From Fibrobacter sp. (lineage in GTDB: Bacteria > Fibrobacterota > Fibrobacteria > Fibrobacterales > Fibrobacteraceae): DNA of 51,478 bases. The position numbers and the translations under genes are program-made. Positions 32,301 through 40,468 of the stretch are shown here, one piece after another (positions within the stretch are counted from its first letter, which is position 1; each line of letters starts with the position of its first letter). The notes under the pieces are model-generated. The model saw nothing but the letters and a program-made list of their open reading frames with translations, searched no databases and had not been told where the DNA came from. The DNA is taken from contig JAGCPF010000012.1 of assembly GCA_017642335.1 (NCBI GenBank), positions 1-51,478 of the forward strand, read 5' to 3'.

Positions 32301-34441
32301 TTTGATTTCCATACGCTATAACAATTCGAGATGGTAAACGTTGTATTCGAAGCCGCATGAGCCAAGACACCTGCAATTTTGTAACTGTTTTTCAGAACGA
32401 GCCCGTAGTTATAGCAATTCTCAATATCGAGGAGACTCTTGAATCCGACACTGCCTACGAGGCCAGCGGCCCCCTGCGCATCCGCGTAGGGAGAAAGGGT
32501 CGATTCGGTGTACACGCCGGAAATCTTCGCATAAAAACCGGGGTCATTATTGTCGCCCCCGAGCGGAGCGCCAATCACCTGACCGACAACCGTACCGAAG
32601 TATCCCGACTTGACCGCGAAATAGGAATCTACGAGGCCGAAGTCCTTCAACACGGCGTACTTGTCCGACGTTCCGCCAATACCCGCAAAGAAACCGAACC
32701 TTTCGTAATAAGTAGAATCGTCATAGAACAGGCCGGAAACCACATGGCCGTTTCCATTGAACACACCGGCAAAGCTATCAATCGGGTTCCACGGAATATA
32801 ATTCAAGGCCGCTTCGGAATCCTTGAGCGTTCCATCACTATTCAACACGTTATTATTCACCGTAATATCTGCCGAGAGTTTCGCACAGGCATCCCTTTCT
32901 TGGGTGTAGCCGTCAGTTCCATTCACGATGGAGGCAAAACCGTAAAGTTCCGGAGCCGTCGAAATGAGGTAGCAGCCATTGGAATCCTTGGCAGGCTTCT
33001 TAATCTGGTACCACTTGGCATAGAAAGCCTTGTCGCCATTCTCCGTCTTGCCGATAACCTTCACCCTGTTGCCGGTAAGGCCGCTGTTGTCGTACCAGCC
33101 CGCAAACACATAACCGTCGCGGGAAACCTTTTTCGGGAGGATTGCCCCCACGGTTTCCGTATAGGTTTCGACCCGACCGGAATCAATTGTTCCGCCATTC
33201 AAGTTATAGGTGATATCGAAACGCTTTTCGTACCTGCCCCAGTAACTGACATCTGCCTTCAGCGTCGCAGGAGTGTGGACAACCGTATCTCCAGTCAGAC
33301 TGCTGTTTGCGTGCCAGCCGAAGAAATCGTACCCGTCAACTGCAACGTTCGGAATCCTGTAGCTGTAGCCGATAACCATGTCTTTCGTCTTCAGCTTGGT
33401 ACTGCCGTGGTAGAGATTCATCTTTATCGTCTGGAGGCTAGCACCCGTCAGAGAACCGCTGAAAATCGGGAGGGGGTCGGTTCCCACCTTCTGCCCCCAT
33501 GCGGAGCCATCCACCCCGTCCAAATCGTAATGGCGCATCACCTGCGTAATGGCGCCGCTCTTCAGTTCATCTTCGGTAACGGGTGTTCCCACGAACTCGT
33601 TGCGACCCGGTTTAAGGTAGAACACATTCTCAATCACGTTCTTATTATCTTTTGTGTAGTTGCCAAACACGGACTTGATATAGTTCGTATTCCCGGCTTC
33701 GACAATCTCGCCCGCATTGTAGGCGTTTATTACGGCAATCCCGTTTGCCGCCTCGTAGCCAACCAGACCGCCGATACGGTTCGGGCCGGAAATGGTTCCC
33801 GTATTGTACACGTTGTAGAGTTCAATCCGAACGGTAGTGTAGTTCGTTACCGTGCCCACGATACCGCCGGCATTGTTATTCGCCACCTCAACCCTTGAGG
33901 CATTATAGCAGTTCTCGATAGCCACAGGAGCCTGCCGTGCATAGGCACTTCCCGTAATTCCGCCCGCCGAATAGCCCGCACGGAAGAACGAACCGACAAC
34001 GCCGACATTCTTGACTACCGTTTTCGTAAATTGGTTTTCGCTAGAATTGATACTTTTGAAAAGGCCCGCGCCGGTTATCGTCCCGTCGGAGTAATAGAGG
34101 CCCGAGACCGTATGGTTCTGGCCGTCAAACGAGCCGTAGAAGGGGCCGATTGGCGTCCATTTTGCAAAATTTGCCGTGTCCGCCACATTGAGCGTTCCAT
34201 CGGAATTGAGCACATTCTGGTTGACTACAATGTCCTTCGTGAGCTTGCCGCAGGCAGTAGCATCGTACGGAAAGTCGTCCGCGCCGTTCACGATGGCGGC
34301 AAAGCCGTAAAGTTCGGCAGCATTTGAAATCTGGTAACATCCATTCTTCAGTGTCGGCTGTACAGGGGTAATTGTTGTTGCGGCATGACAAAGCACCGCA
34401 AACGCAAAAAATATTACAGAATATGTCAATTTTACAGACAT
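29339..34441 (-). CDS. Giant exported GLUG / InlB B-repeat surface protein 2
   Basis: 1,700 residues from ATG 34441, which follows TAGGAGGATATCG; a 47-residue upstream extension lacks a signal peptide. Signal peptide MSVKLTYSVIFFAFAVLCHA. The architecture equals that of protein 1: three units starting near residues 33, 490 and 955 (GCYQISNAAELYG, GCYLISTAPELYG, GCYVITDVAELFG), GLUG motifs (VGGLVGY, VGGFVAY), InlB-type repeats (GYNFAGWFKSANFQGNAV), then a bacterial repeat near 1474, poly-serine linkers (about 1550-1615) and a C-terminal domain (about 1635-1700). It is clearly a tandem duplicate of protein 1 with extensive divergence. Surface adhesion is inferred. It reads away from the aminotransferase gene across a 158-base divergent promoter region. 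Confidence 0.9.
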   Translation of the reverse strand: MSVKLTYSVIFFAFAVLCHAATTITPVQPTLKNGCYQISNAAELYGFAAIVNGADDFPYDATACGKLTKDIVVNQNVLNSDGTLNVADTANFAKWTPIGPFYGSFDGQNHTVSGLYYSDGTITGAGLFKSINSSENQFTKTVVKNVGVVGSFFRAGYSAGGITGSAYARQAPVAIENCYNASRVEVANNNAGGIVGTVTNYTTVRIELYNVYNTGTISGPNRIGGLVGYEAANGIAVINAYNAGEIVEAGNTNYIKSVFGNYTKDNKNVIENVFYLKPGRNEFVGTPVTEDELKSGAITQVMRHYDLDGVDGSAWGQKVGTDPLPIFSGSLTGASLQTIKMNLYHGSTKLKTKDMVIGYSYRIPNVAVDGYDFFGWHANSSLTGDTVVHTPATLKADVSYWGRYEKRFDITYNLNGGTIDSGRVETYTETVGAILPKKVSRDGYVFAGWYDNSGLTGNRVKVIGKTENGDKAFYAKWYQIKKPAKDSNGCYLISTAPELYGFASIVNGTDGYTQERDACAKLSADITVNNNVLNSDGTLKDSEAALNYIPWNPIDSFAGVFNGNGHVVSGLFYDDSTYYERFGFFAGIGGTSDKYAVLKDFGLVDSYFAVKSGYFGTVVGQVIGAPLGGDNNDPGFYAKISGVYTESTLSPYADAQGAAGLVGSVGFKSLLDIENCYNYGLVLKNSYKIAGVLAHAASNTTFTISNCYSVWKSKSLMSRSSKAFISVNVGSSVVKISNCYYLDTQAYSEQGGLSATAEQFKNGSVAAALRDGKNGSVWGQNVGTDAYPNLSGKLQNSLAQRYTVTFHTFAGDTANYFDGYVAGFKKMLPTTVEKENTAFMGWFDNAKFAGDVVSQIEATDSGDKEFWAKLQRKFSVSFDMDGGTITSGAIDSYIEGVGAKLPQAVLRDSNVFAGWYDNDKLTGLPVTEITPADSGNKVYYAAWLKLKMPALDSADGCYVITDVAELFGYAAYVSGKHRIYYNSAQANACGKLANDIVVNQNVLKADGSLDSANVSTFLPWESIRYFGATFDGQGHKISGLYMSEPDSGYVGFIAEITTVYDASWNIVPAVIKNLTIEDAYVAGRNYVGGFVAYTNNRALTIENCHFNGMVVGLQSKKNSATYVGGLIGESPDKATITITDSDVGGYVESRNNAGGLAGVLNGTVSVTNCRNSAKVVGGKASTGGLAGSVSGTAVFMNTSNHGDVSNLNLDDYSGSCAGLVGSVSNRFTLLQSYNEGSVDCPSTYVGGLVAEVGGSWDYTYVIANNYNIGRVHSERDGRDTYVSGLVASLRYSNIDIKLVNNHSIAELSKVSPSGAVDYILANPNNNSNIIAENNFVLGTVDSLATTPFGTVVEADKFKDGTVADSLHDYVEKDGSGNEIENGITGIVWAQGDEYPVLVTKDHFSVVLNLNGGTLKNAPTTYKYGDGLTLPKPTRTGYNFAGWFKSANFQGNAVTEITKKDAGDKIFYAKWEAKQFTITVKVNNPKWGVVEGLNKSGIYSYDSEVTLMAVPDNGYEFSNWQDDVHLTSASLRVLVTKDTTILANFKAISSSSVASSSSVNPPNSSSSAKSSSSSAKSSSSVTSSSSSAKSSSSVKPTSSSAKAKSSSSSAKSSSSSKKGKSSNSKDALQNIAVAPLFDVEVVSRDIHIAGANVGKPYALFDVRGKVMLSGVVDASNFALTVPHAGKYIVRMGPQSRVVTVR

Positions 34442-34517
34442 CGATATCCTCCTACAGGTAATCTTAATATAGCAAGATTGTATTTGCGAGATTCGTAAAT
34501 AATCAAAAATAGAACAA

Positions 34518-34546
34518 TTGGCAAACATCCCGAAATTTTCTATTTT
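34518..34546 (+). promoter_or_regulatory. Promoter of the aminotransferase gene
   Basis: TTGGCA (34518-34523), a 17-base spacer and TATTTT (34541-34546) lie 53 bases before the ATG; the -10 region continues as TATTTTTG. Confidence 0.6.
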
Positions 34547-34599
34547 TGTGCGCCGAAAAGCGCACGGTAAGCGCCAGGACAATCAAACAGGATAAGACG

Positions 34600-35892
34600 A
34601 TGAACTACAATCCTCTCGCAGAACAGGCCAACGCGGAACTCTCCGCCAACGGCTGCAACGTTCTCTCCATGCTTTCCGAAAGGGGCAAGGCCATTTTCTT
34701 CCCGCGCAAGGGCATCCTGGGCCAGGGCGCCGAAGCCAAGGGCTCCGAAATCAACGCGACCATCGGCACCGCCCTTGAAGACGACGGGAGCCCGCTCGTG
34801 CTCGACTGCGTGCTCAAGAGCCTGAACCTCCCCAAGCAAGCCTTCCTGTACGCCCCGAGTTTTGGCAACCCCGACCTCCGCAAGGCCTGGAAGGAACAGA
34901 TTGTCCGCAAGAACCCGAGCCTCGCAGGCAAGCAGTTCAGCAACCCGGTCGTGACCTGCGCTTTGACCCACGCCATCAGCTGCGCGGGCTACCTCTTCCT
35001 CGACCCGGGTGACGAAGTCATCATCCCCGACCTCTATTGGGACAACTACGAGCTCGTGTTCGTGAACAGCTGCGGCGCGAAAATCAAGACGTTCAACACA
35101 TTCAAGGACGGCGGTTTCGATACCGAAGCCCTCAAGAAGGCTCTCGCCGAAAGCAAGAGCGACAAGAAGGTCGTGCTCCTGAACTTCCCGAACAACCCGA
35201 CCGGCTACACCGCTACCGAGAAGGAAGCCGTCGAAATCGCTAAGATCCTCACCGAATGCGCCGCCGCCGGCAACAAGGTCGTGGCCCTGCTCGATGACGC
35301 CTACTTCGGACTCGTCTACGAAGATGGCGTGACCATGGAATCGCTCTTTGTGAAGCTCGTCGATGCCCACGAGAACCTGCTTGCCGTCAAGCTCGACGGC
35401 CCCACCAAGGAAGACTACGTCTGGGGCTTCCGCGTCGGCTTCATGAGCTTCGGTTTCAAGGGCGCCACCGCCGCCCAGCTCAAGGCCCTCGAAGACAAGG
35501 CCGCCGGTACGGTCCGCGGCAACATCTCTAACGCCCCGAGCATCAGCCAGAAGATTCTGCTTGCCGCCTACCAGAGCGAAGAATACGTCCAACAGAAGCA
35601 GGCCAAGTACGAAACGCTCAAGAAGCGCTACGACATCATCAAGCAGGTGTTCGCCGCCCACCCGGAATACGCCGAGGCCTTCGAAGCCATGCCGTTCAAC
35701 AGCGGCTACTTTATGTGCATCAAGCCGAAGGGCGTGGACGCCGAAGAACTGCGCCAGAAGCTCATCAAGGACTACAGCACGGGAACAATCATGCTCTCGG
35801 GCCTCATCCGCATCGCTTTCAGCGCCGTCCCGACCGAAAAGCTCGGCAAACTTTTTGAAAATATTTATAATTGCATTAAGGAAATGAAATAG
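34600..35892 (+). CDS. PLP-dependent aminotransferase, class I/II
   Basis: 430 residues from ATG 34600, which follows AGGATAAGACG; an upstream in-frame ATG overlaps the promoter region. It has a fold type I aminotransferase core with NFPNNPTGY (195-203), DDAYFGLVY (232-240), the PLP lysine Lys270 in DGPTKEDYVWGFRVGF, and the arginine of SGLIRIAFS near the C-terminus. The substrate is not determined; an aspartate/aromatic/alanine-type 2-keto acid transfer is likely. It is monocistronic and followed by heptad repeat tract C, then gltA. Confidence 0.9.
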   Translation: MNYNPLAEQANAELSANGCNVLSMLSERGKAIFFPRKGILGQGAEAKGSEINATIGTALEDDGSPLVLDCVLKSLNLPKQAFLYAPSFGNPDLRKAWKEQIVRKNPSLAGKQFSNPVVTCALTHAISCAGYLFLDPGDEVIIPDLYWDNYELVFVNSCGAKIKTFNTFKDGGFDTEALKKALAESKSDKKVVLLNFPNNPTGYTATEKEAVEIAKILTECAAAGNKVVALLDDAYFGLVYEDGVTMESLFVKLVDAHENLLAVKLDGPTKEDYVWGFRVGFMSFGFKGATAAQLKALEDKAAGTVRGNISNAPSISQKILLAAYQSEEYVQQKQAKYETLKKRYDIIKQVFAAHPEYAEAFEAMPFNSGYFMCIKPKGVDAEELRQKLIKDYSTGTIMLSGLIRIAFSAVPTEKLGKLFENIYNCIKEMK

Positions 35893-35896
35893 GCAT

Positions 35897-36023
35897 GAGC
35901 TATGAGCGATGAGGACGGGCCTTCGGCCCTCTGAGTAAAAAGTTTAGTCCCCAAGGGAATAAAGAACTCAAAGCAACGAAGTTGCGCCTCAAAGCGAGCA
36001 TAGCGAGCGACCTCATACCTCGA
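35897..36023. repeat. Heptad-bounded hairpin island C
   Basis: GAGCTAT, GAGCGAT, GAGGACG heptads (35897-35917) open the element. Hairpins GGGCC-TTC-GGCCC and GCAAC-GAA-GTTGC follow, separated by CTCAAAG, and the element closes with CGACCTCATACCTC, which reads GAGGTAT-GAGGTCG on the other strand. It has the same plan as the island at 20477-20665. Confidence 0.65.
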
Positions 36024-36040
36024 ACCCCTAAGGAGAACAA

Positions 36041-37330
36041 ATGTCCGACAAAGCGACCTTGAAATACAACGGAAAGAGTTTCGAGCTCCCCGTCGTTGAA
36101 GGCACCGAGAACGAACATGGTCTCGACGTCAGTTCCCTCCGCAAGGAAACGGGACTTGTCACGCTTGACTACGGCTACCTGAACACGGGCAGCACCAAGA
36201 GCGCCATCACCTACGTGAATGGCGAGCAGGGCATTCTCCGCTACCGAGGTTACTCCATCGAAGACTTGGCCGAAAAGGCGACCTTCCCCGAGACCGCCTG
36301 GCTCCTGATTTACGGAGAGCTCCCGACTCCGGAACAGCTCGGGCATTTCCGCACGCTCCTTACCGAGAATGCGCTGTTGCACGAGAACCTGTTGCACTTT
36401 TTCCGCGAGATGCCGCCGAGCGCGCACCCGATGGGCATTTTGAGTTCCATCGTGAACGCCGTGGGCCTGTTCACCCCGCGCTTCTACGACGACGAAAACA
36501 TCGCGAGCGCTTTCGAGCTCACGACTGCGGGCCTTATTTCCAAGATCCGCACCATCGCCGCCTTCGCCTACAAGGCAAGCATCGGCGAACCGTTCGTGTA
36601 CCCGGAAGCGGAACGCAGCTACTGCAGCAACTTCCTCAACATGATGTTCAGCAGCAAGGCTCGCCCGTACCATCCGGACCCTATCATGGAAAAGGCGCTC
36701 AACACGCTGCTCATCGTGCATGCCGACCACGAGCAGAACTGCTCCACGTCGACGGTGCGTATGGTGGGTAGTTCGCAGGCGAACCTTTACGCAAGTATCT
36801 GCGCCGGCATCTGCGCCCTGTGGGGCCCGCTCCACGGCGGTGCTAACCAGGCCGTGCTCGAAACACTCCTGCGCATCCAGCAGAGTGGCATGACCATCGA
36901 GCAAGTGATGGACAAGGCGAAAGACAAGAACGACCCGTTCCGTCTTTCCGGCTTTGGCCACCGCGTGTACAAGAGCTACGACCCGCGCGCCAAGGTGCTA
37001 AAGAAGCTCATGTACCAAGTGTTCGAACGCGAACACGTGCACGACCAGCTCCTGGATATCGCCATCAAGCTCGAAGAAGCCGCCCTCAAGGACGACTACT
37101 TCATCGAGCGCAAGCTCTACCCGAACGTGGACTTCTACTCGGGCATCCTCTACCGCGCCATGGGCATCCCGACGAACATGCTTACCGTGATGTTCGCCAT
37201 CGGGCGTCTCCCCGGCTGGATTGCCCACTGGAAGGAAATGCACGACGATCCGCAGAGCAAGATTAACCGTCCGCGCCAGATTTACGTGGGACAGACGGCA
37301 AGGCCGTGGATCGACCGCGACAAGCGCTAA
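36041..37330 (+). CDS. gltA: Citrate synthase (type II)
   Basis: 429 residues. It condenses acetyl-CoA and oxaloacetate to citrate at the entry of the oxidative TCA branch, probably for glutamate synthesis in this anaerobe. The catalytic residues match E. coli GltA: His265 in GPLHGGAN, His307 in GFGHRVY and Asp363 in NVDFYSG. RYRGYSIEDLAE and HADHEQNCSTSTVRM are further family motifs. Length is normal. ATG 36041 follows AAGGAGAACAA. It has its own strong terminator. The upstream region is repeat island C, so its promoter may lie within repeat DNA. Confidence 0.97.
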   Translation: MSDKATLKYNGKSFELPVVEGTENEHGLDVSSLRKETGLVTLDYGYLNTGSTKSAITYVNGEQGILRYRGYSIEDLAEKATFPETAWLLIYGELPTPEQLGHFRTLLTENALLHENLLHFFREMPPSAHPMGILSSIVNAVGLFTPRFYDDENIASAFELTTAGLISKIRTIAAFAYKASIGEPFVYPEAERSYCSNFLNMMFSSKARPYHPDPIMEKALNTLLIVHADHEQNCSTSTVRMVGSSQANLYASICAGICALWGPLHGGANQAVLETLLRIQQSGMTIEQVMDKAKDKNDPFRLSGFGHRVYKSYDPRAKVLKKLMYQVFEREHVHDQLLDIAIKLEEAALKDDYFIERKLYPNVDFYSGILYRAMGIPTNMLTVMFAIGRLPGWIAHWKEMHDDPQSKINRPRQIYVGQTARPWIDRDKR

Positions 37331-37343
37331 ACGAATTAACGAG

Positions 37344-37376
37344 AAATCGCCGGCAAATTGCCGGCGATTTTCTTTT
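37344..37376 (+). terminator. Terminator of gltA
   Basis: AAATCGCCGGCAA (37344-37356) and TTGCCGGCGATTT (37358-37370) form a 13-bp palindrome, followed by TCTTTTT. Confidence 0.9.
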
Positions 37377-37422
37377 TGCACACTTTAAATGGTGCGCGCT
37401 TTAAACAGCACACACCCCGCTC

Positions 37423-40365
37423 TTAACGCAGCCTCCGTAAGCCCTTGGGCATCGGGACTTCCTCGCCGTCTTCCTGCAACAGGTAGATGTTGTCGAGGCT
37501 GATATAGCCCTTGCCGCTGTAACGGGCGCGGAATGCGAAATTCTTGATCTGGGTCGGGTCGAGCTGCGGAATGGTCTTGCCCCAGCCTTCCTGCGCCATG
37601 TTCTCCCAGATAAGCGTATCGCGGACCCAGTTGCCGTGCGTATTCTTGAGGCGGACCATGAACTCGTCGTAGTCCTTCACCTGCTCGCTCATAATCTGCA
37701 ATTCCACATACCCCTGCGGGTTGTTGTGGGTTGTGGCATAGTCAAACACGATACCCACCGATTTTTTCACCTCAGGCGGCAGCACATAATAGGCGCCAGA
37801 GTAGTTGGGCCAACCCAAGTCAGGCGGCTGTTCGACGACGAAGTCGTGGCGGATGTACCCGCCGAGCGGAGGATTGCCGTTATACACCTTGCCATCCATC
37901 GAAGTCGCATTGTCGCCGTTGACAACAGGGAACCAATCCACCGCATCGATGCCGTTGTCGAAGTTCTGCATCACGCTCGTGGTGCGGTAGGCGCCGCGGA
38001 CGCGGAACGGGACCTTGAACACGGTCACCTTCTTGCCCAGCCCTTGCAGCACAACCTGGATTTCGCGTTTCCCGGTAGAGATTCCAGCAGGCACAGGAAT
38101 TTTCGCATGGAAACTCTCGATGGAAGAATTCCACTTGCCATCATCTGGATTGACATACAGCGAAAGCGTCCCGGCCTTGCCCCAGTTATCGATTTTCAAG
38201 ACACCACCGGTCAACTGTCCGTCTTCTTGCCTGGCCGTCACGAACAAGTCCAGCGTATCGCTGGCGAGCACAACCTTTTTCTCCAGCGCGGCGGCAATCA
38301 CCTCAGGCAAAGCAGCCTTCGCCTTCGTAGCGGCATCCAGCCCGACAACACGGGGATTGATTCGCACAATAGCCAAACCGAATCCAGGAATTTCGACATC
38401 CTTGCTCTTGCTCGGGTTCACACGGCGGCCGCTCGGGCCCATCTTGGGATACGGATAAGCATCCCTCTGGTCGCCAATCCACTTGAACTGATCCGGGCCG
38501 AAGACGTCCACTTCCGTACGCACCAGGTCCGAAGCGCCGCTTGCACGGTCCACCTGGACAACCTGCTTGGAATCGGTCATGTTGACAAGCATGACACGGC
38601 AACTGTCGTTTTTGCAGATGGCGTACGGAGTCACGCTTTCTGTAGAACTCTTCACTGGGACAACGGAGTAGCCGTCTTCGAGGAATCGCTTGAACGCCAT
38701 ATAGACGCCAAAGTATTCCGCCGTAAGTTCCAGACTTTGCAATTTATTCCAGGAACCTTCCTTGACAAGTGCGGTCATGCTGATAGTGCCCCACGTGTGG
38801 TCCGGGCCTTCAAAAATGTTGCCGAAAGCGTCCCACGGGAGTGCCTGGAAACGATCGCCAAAACGAACCGCGTATTGCGCAAAGATGTTTGCGATGCCGG
38901 CGGCCTGCGGGTAGTCCATCCAAATTTCGCTTCCCAGCACAGACGTACTGAATTCCGAAAGCGAGACACTACGTTCACCATCCAGATAACGCTTCATCCA
39001 AGCATCCAGCGTATCGGCATTGTGCCCGACATCCATCGACGCCTTGAGCATATCCTTCGCGCTCAGGTTATCGGGAGCCCAGTACGGGTAGGTATGCAAA
39101 TCAAACACATCCAGATAGCGCTTGCCGTCCTTCTTTTCGGCCTCGCCCACGATGCGCAGGAATTCGGCGACCCAGAACTTGCCGTCCATGAAACCGGCAC
39201 CCTTCTCTTGCATCTTGTGCGAACTGAACAGCGGCCCGTGCAAAATGATGGAGGGGTCCACGGCCTTCATGGCACGGGCATACTCGACAAACCGGGCGGC
39301 ATACTGCCTTGCCGACAGCGGGCCGGATTCTTCCCATTCGCCATCGAGTTCGTTGCCGATTTGCCACTGTTTGATTCCGTACTTCTTCTTCACGTTTGCG
39401 TACTTCACCCATGCGGCGGCTTCTTTGGCCGTACCCGTTCCCGCATTCACGCAGATGAGCGCCTGTGCGTTCGGAATCTTGGCGATGTACGCCATGAACT
39501 CCTCGAATTGCCACTTGATGTTCGTCCAGTCAGTGCGCGGCTTGTCGCCGTTGCGAGTGGACATCGCGAAGAACTTGTACTCGTTTCCGGCAAGCAGGTC
39601 GTCGCTGCCGCTATAAAGCTTCATCTCGCGCACCTGCACGCCCTTGCTGGGCAAGTCCGGAGTCTTGAAGCGGATGGCTACATAGCGCGCCTTGATTTGC
39701 GCAAACTTGTACTTCGACTGTCCCGACGACACCTTCACCGTGCCCACGGCCTTCAGCTTGTTTTCTAGGCCCTGGTGAACGCCCGGATAAGGCGCATAAT
39801 CTTCGGTCCAGTAAGAGAACTCGAAGGACTTCGGACGAAGCGTTCCCCAATCGATAATCAAGGAATCCAAGTCCTTCTTTTCCTTGAACTCCACGACAAT
39901 CCAGGGCGGATCGTTCGGGTCCAGGATTTCGCCCCACCACATCGTGTTCATGTTACCGTCGGCCAGATGGCTGCGACGGACGAAGCCCCAGTTGTCCTTG
40001 GTCGTCCCGCGGTAAACCGTCTCGCCCAGGAACCCGGGAGTCCATTCCTTTTCGCTCGGAGTCCAGAGGCCCGTGCTGTCGTAGCTGCCCGAACCGTTCC
40101 AGTGGTAATCGTTCGACAAGCTCCCGTTCGGGAAGCGGAACACATTGTAGCCGCCATCCACAAGCGCATCCGTCATATCGTAATAACGGCTGGGCGGGTT
40201 CCATATGGCAAGGTCGGCAGCCATCATGTGGTCCTTGTTGATGGCAATGCCCGGATGCGTGTCGTCAACGGTCACCACGTTCTGCGCAGCGAGCGCGCTA
40301 CCGGCCGTTGCACTTGCACACAAGGCTCCGGCAAACAAATATTTTTCAACAGTATTTCCAAACAT
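37423..40365 (-). CDS. Exported clan GH-A glycoside hydrolase with inserted F5/8C-like domain and C-terminal CBM-like domain
   Basis: 980 residues with a signal peptide (cleavage about AGSALA/AQ). The N-terminal half is a TIM barrel: RFPNGSLSNDYHW near 78, acid/base Glu339 in QIGNELDGEW, HTYPYW near 424 and nucleophile Glu471 in SLSEFSTS. Between about 120 and 255 a discoidin (F5/8 type C)-like region is inserted (NTMWWGEILDPNDPPWIVVEF, ARYVAIRF). After the barrel come beta-sandwich domains; the last about 170 residues (DNGIDAVDWFPVVNGDN to ISLDNIYLLQED) resemble CBM11-type jelly rolls. A plant-polysaccharide-degrading enzyme of the cell surface or medium is likely. The GH family (44, 51 or other clan GH-A) is not resolved. 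The start follows TTAGGTATAT. The C-terminus lacks the domain shared by the GLUG proteins. Confidence 0.8.
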   Translation of the reverse strand: MFGNTVEKYLFAGALCASATAGSALAAQNVVTVDDTHPGIAINKDHMMAADLAIWNPPSRYYDMTDALVDGGYNVFRFPNGSLSNDYHWNGSGSYDSTGLWTPSEKEWTPGFLGETVYRGTTKDNWGFVRRSHLADGNMNTMWWGEILDPNDPPWIVVEFKEKKDLDSLIIDWGTLRPKSFEFSYWTEDYAPYPGVHQGLENKLKAVGTVKVSSGQSKYKFAQIKARYVAIRFKTPDLPSKGVQVREMKLYSGSDDLLAGNEYKFFAMSTRNGDKPRTDWTNIKWQFEEFMAYIAKIPNAQALICVNAGTGTAKEAAAWVKYANVKKKYGIKQWQIGNELDGEWEESGPLSARQYAARFVEYARAMKAVDPSIILHGPLFSSHKMQEKGAGFMDGKFWVAEFLRIVGEAEKKDGKRYLDVFDLHTYPYWAPDNLSAKDMLKASMDVGHNADTLDAWMKRYLDGERSVSLSEFSTSVLGSEIWMDYPQAAGIANIFAQYAVRFGDRFQALPWDAFGNIFEGPDHTWGTISMTALVKEGSWNKLQSLELTAEYFGVYMAFKRFLEDGYSVVPVKSSTESVTPYAICKNDSCRVMLVNMTDSKQVVQVDRASGASDLVRTEVDVFGPDQFKWIGDQRDAYPYPKMGPSGRRVNPSKSKDVEIPGFGLAIVRINPRVVGLDAATKAKAALPEVIAAALEKKVVLASDTLDLFVTARQEDGQLTGGVLKIDNWGKAGTLSLYVNPDDGKWNSSIESFHAKIPVPAGISTGKREIQVVLQGLGKKVTVFKVPFRVRGAYRTTSVMQNFDNGIDAVDWFPVVNGDNATSMDGKVYNGNPPLGGYIRHDFVVEQPPDLGWPNYSGAYYVLPPEVKKSVGIVFDYATTHNNPQGYVELQIMSEQVKDYDEFMVRLKNTHGNWVRDTLIWENMAQEGWGKTIPQLDPTQIKNFAFRARYSGKGYISLDNIYLLQEDGEEVPMPKGLRRLR

Positions 40366-40400
40366 ATATACCTAAGGGGAATAAACCTTTTAGGAATATA

Positions 40401-40428
40401 CAATAAAGACTGCCATTTTGCATGGCAG
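40401..40428 (-). terminator. Terminator of lipoprotein module 3
   Basis: On the minus strand CTGCCAT pairs with ATGGCAG around a five-base loop (40410-40428), followed by TCTTTATT. Confidence 0.8.
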
Positions 40429-40468
40429 CCCTTATAAGAATCCTTGCAATCCAGGTTGATTGAAGACT

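Noticed and set aside
37636..39768. A 710-codon open frame antisense to the glycoside hydrolase
   Set aside because: It lies wholly antisense to a gene with signal peptide, catalytic motifs and domains; its product is Arg/His/Val-rich with no recognisable domain, as expected from a high-GC complement.
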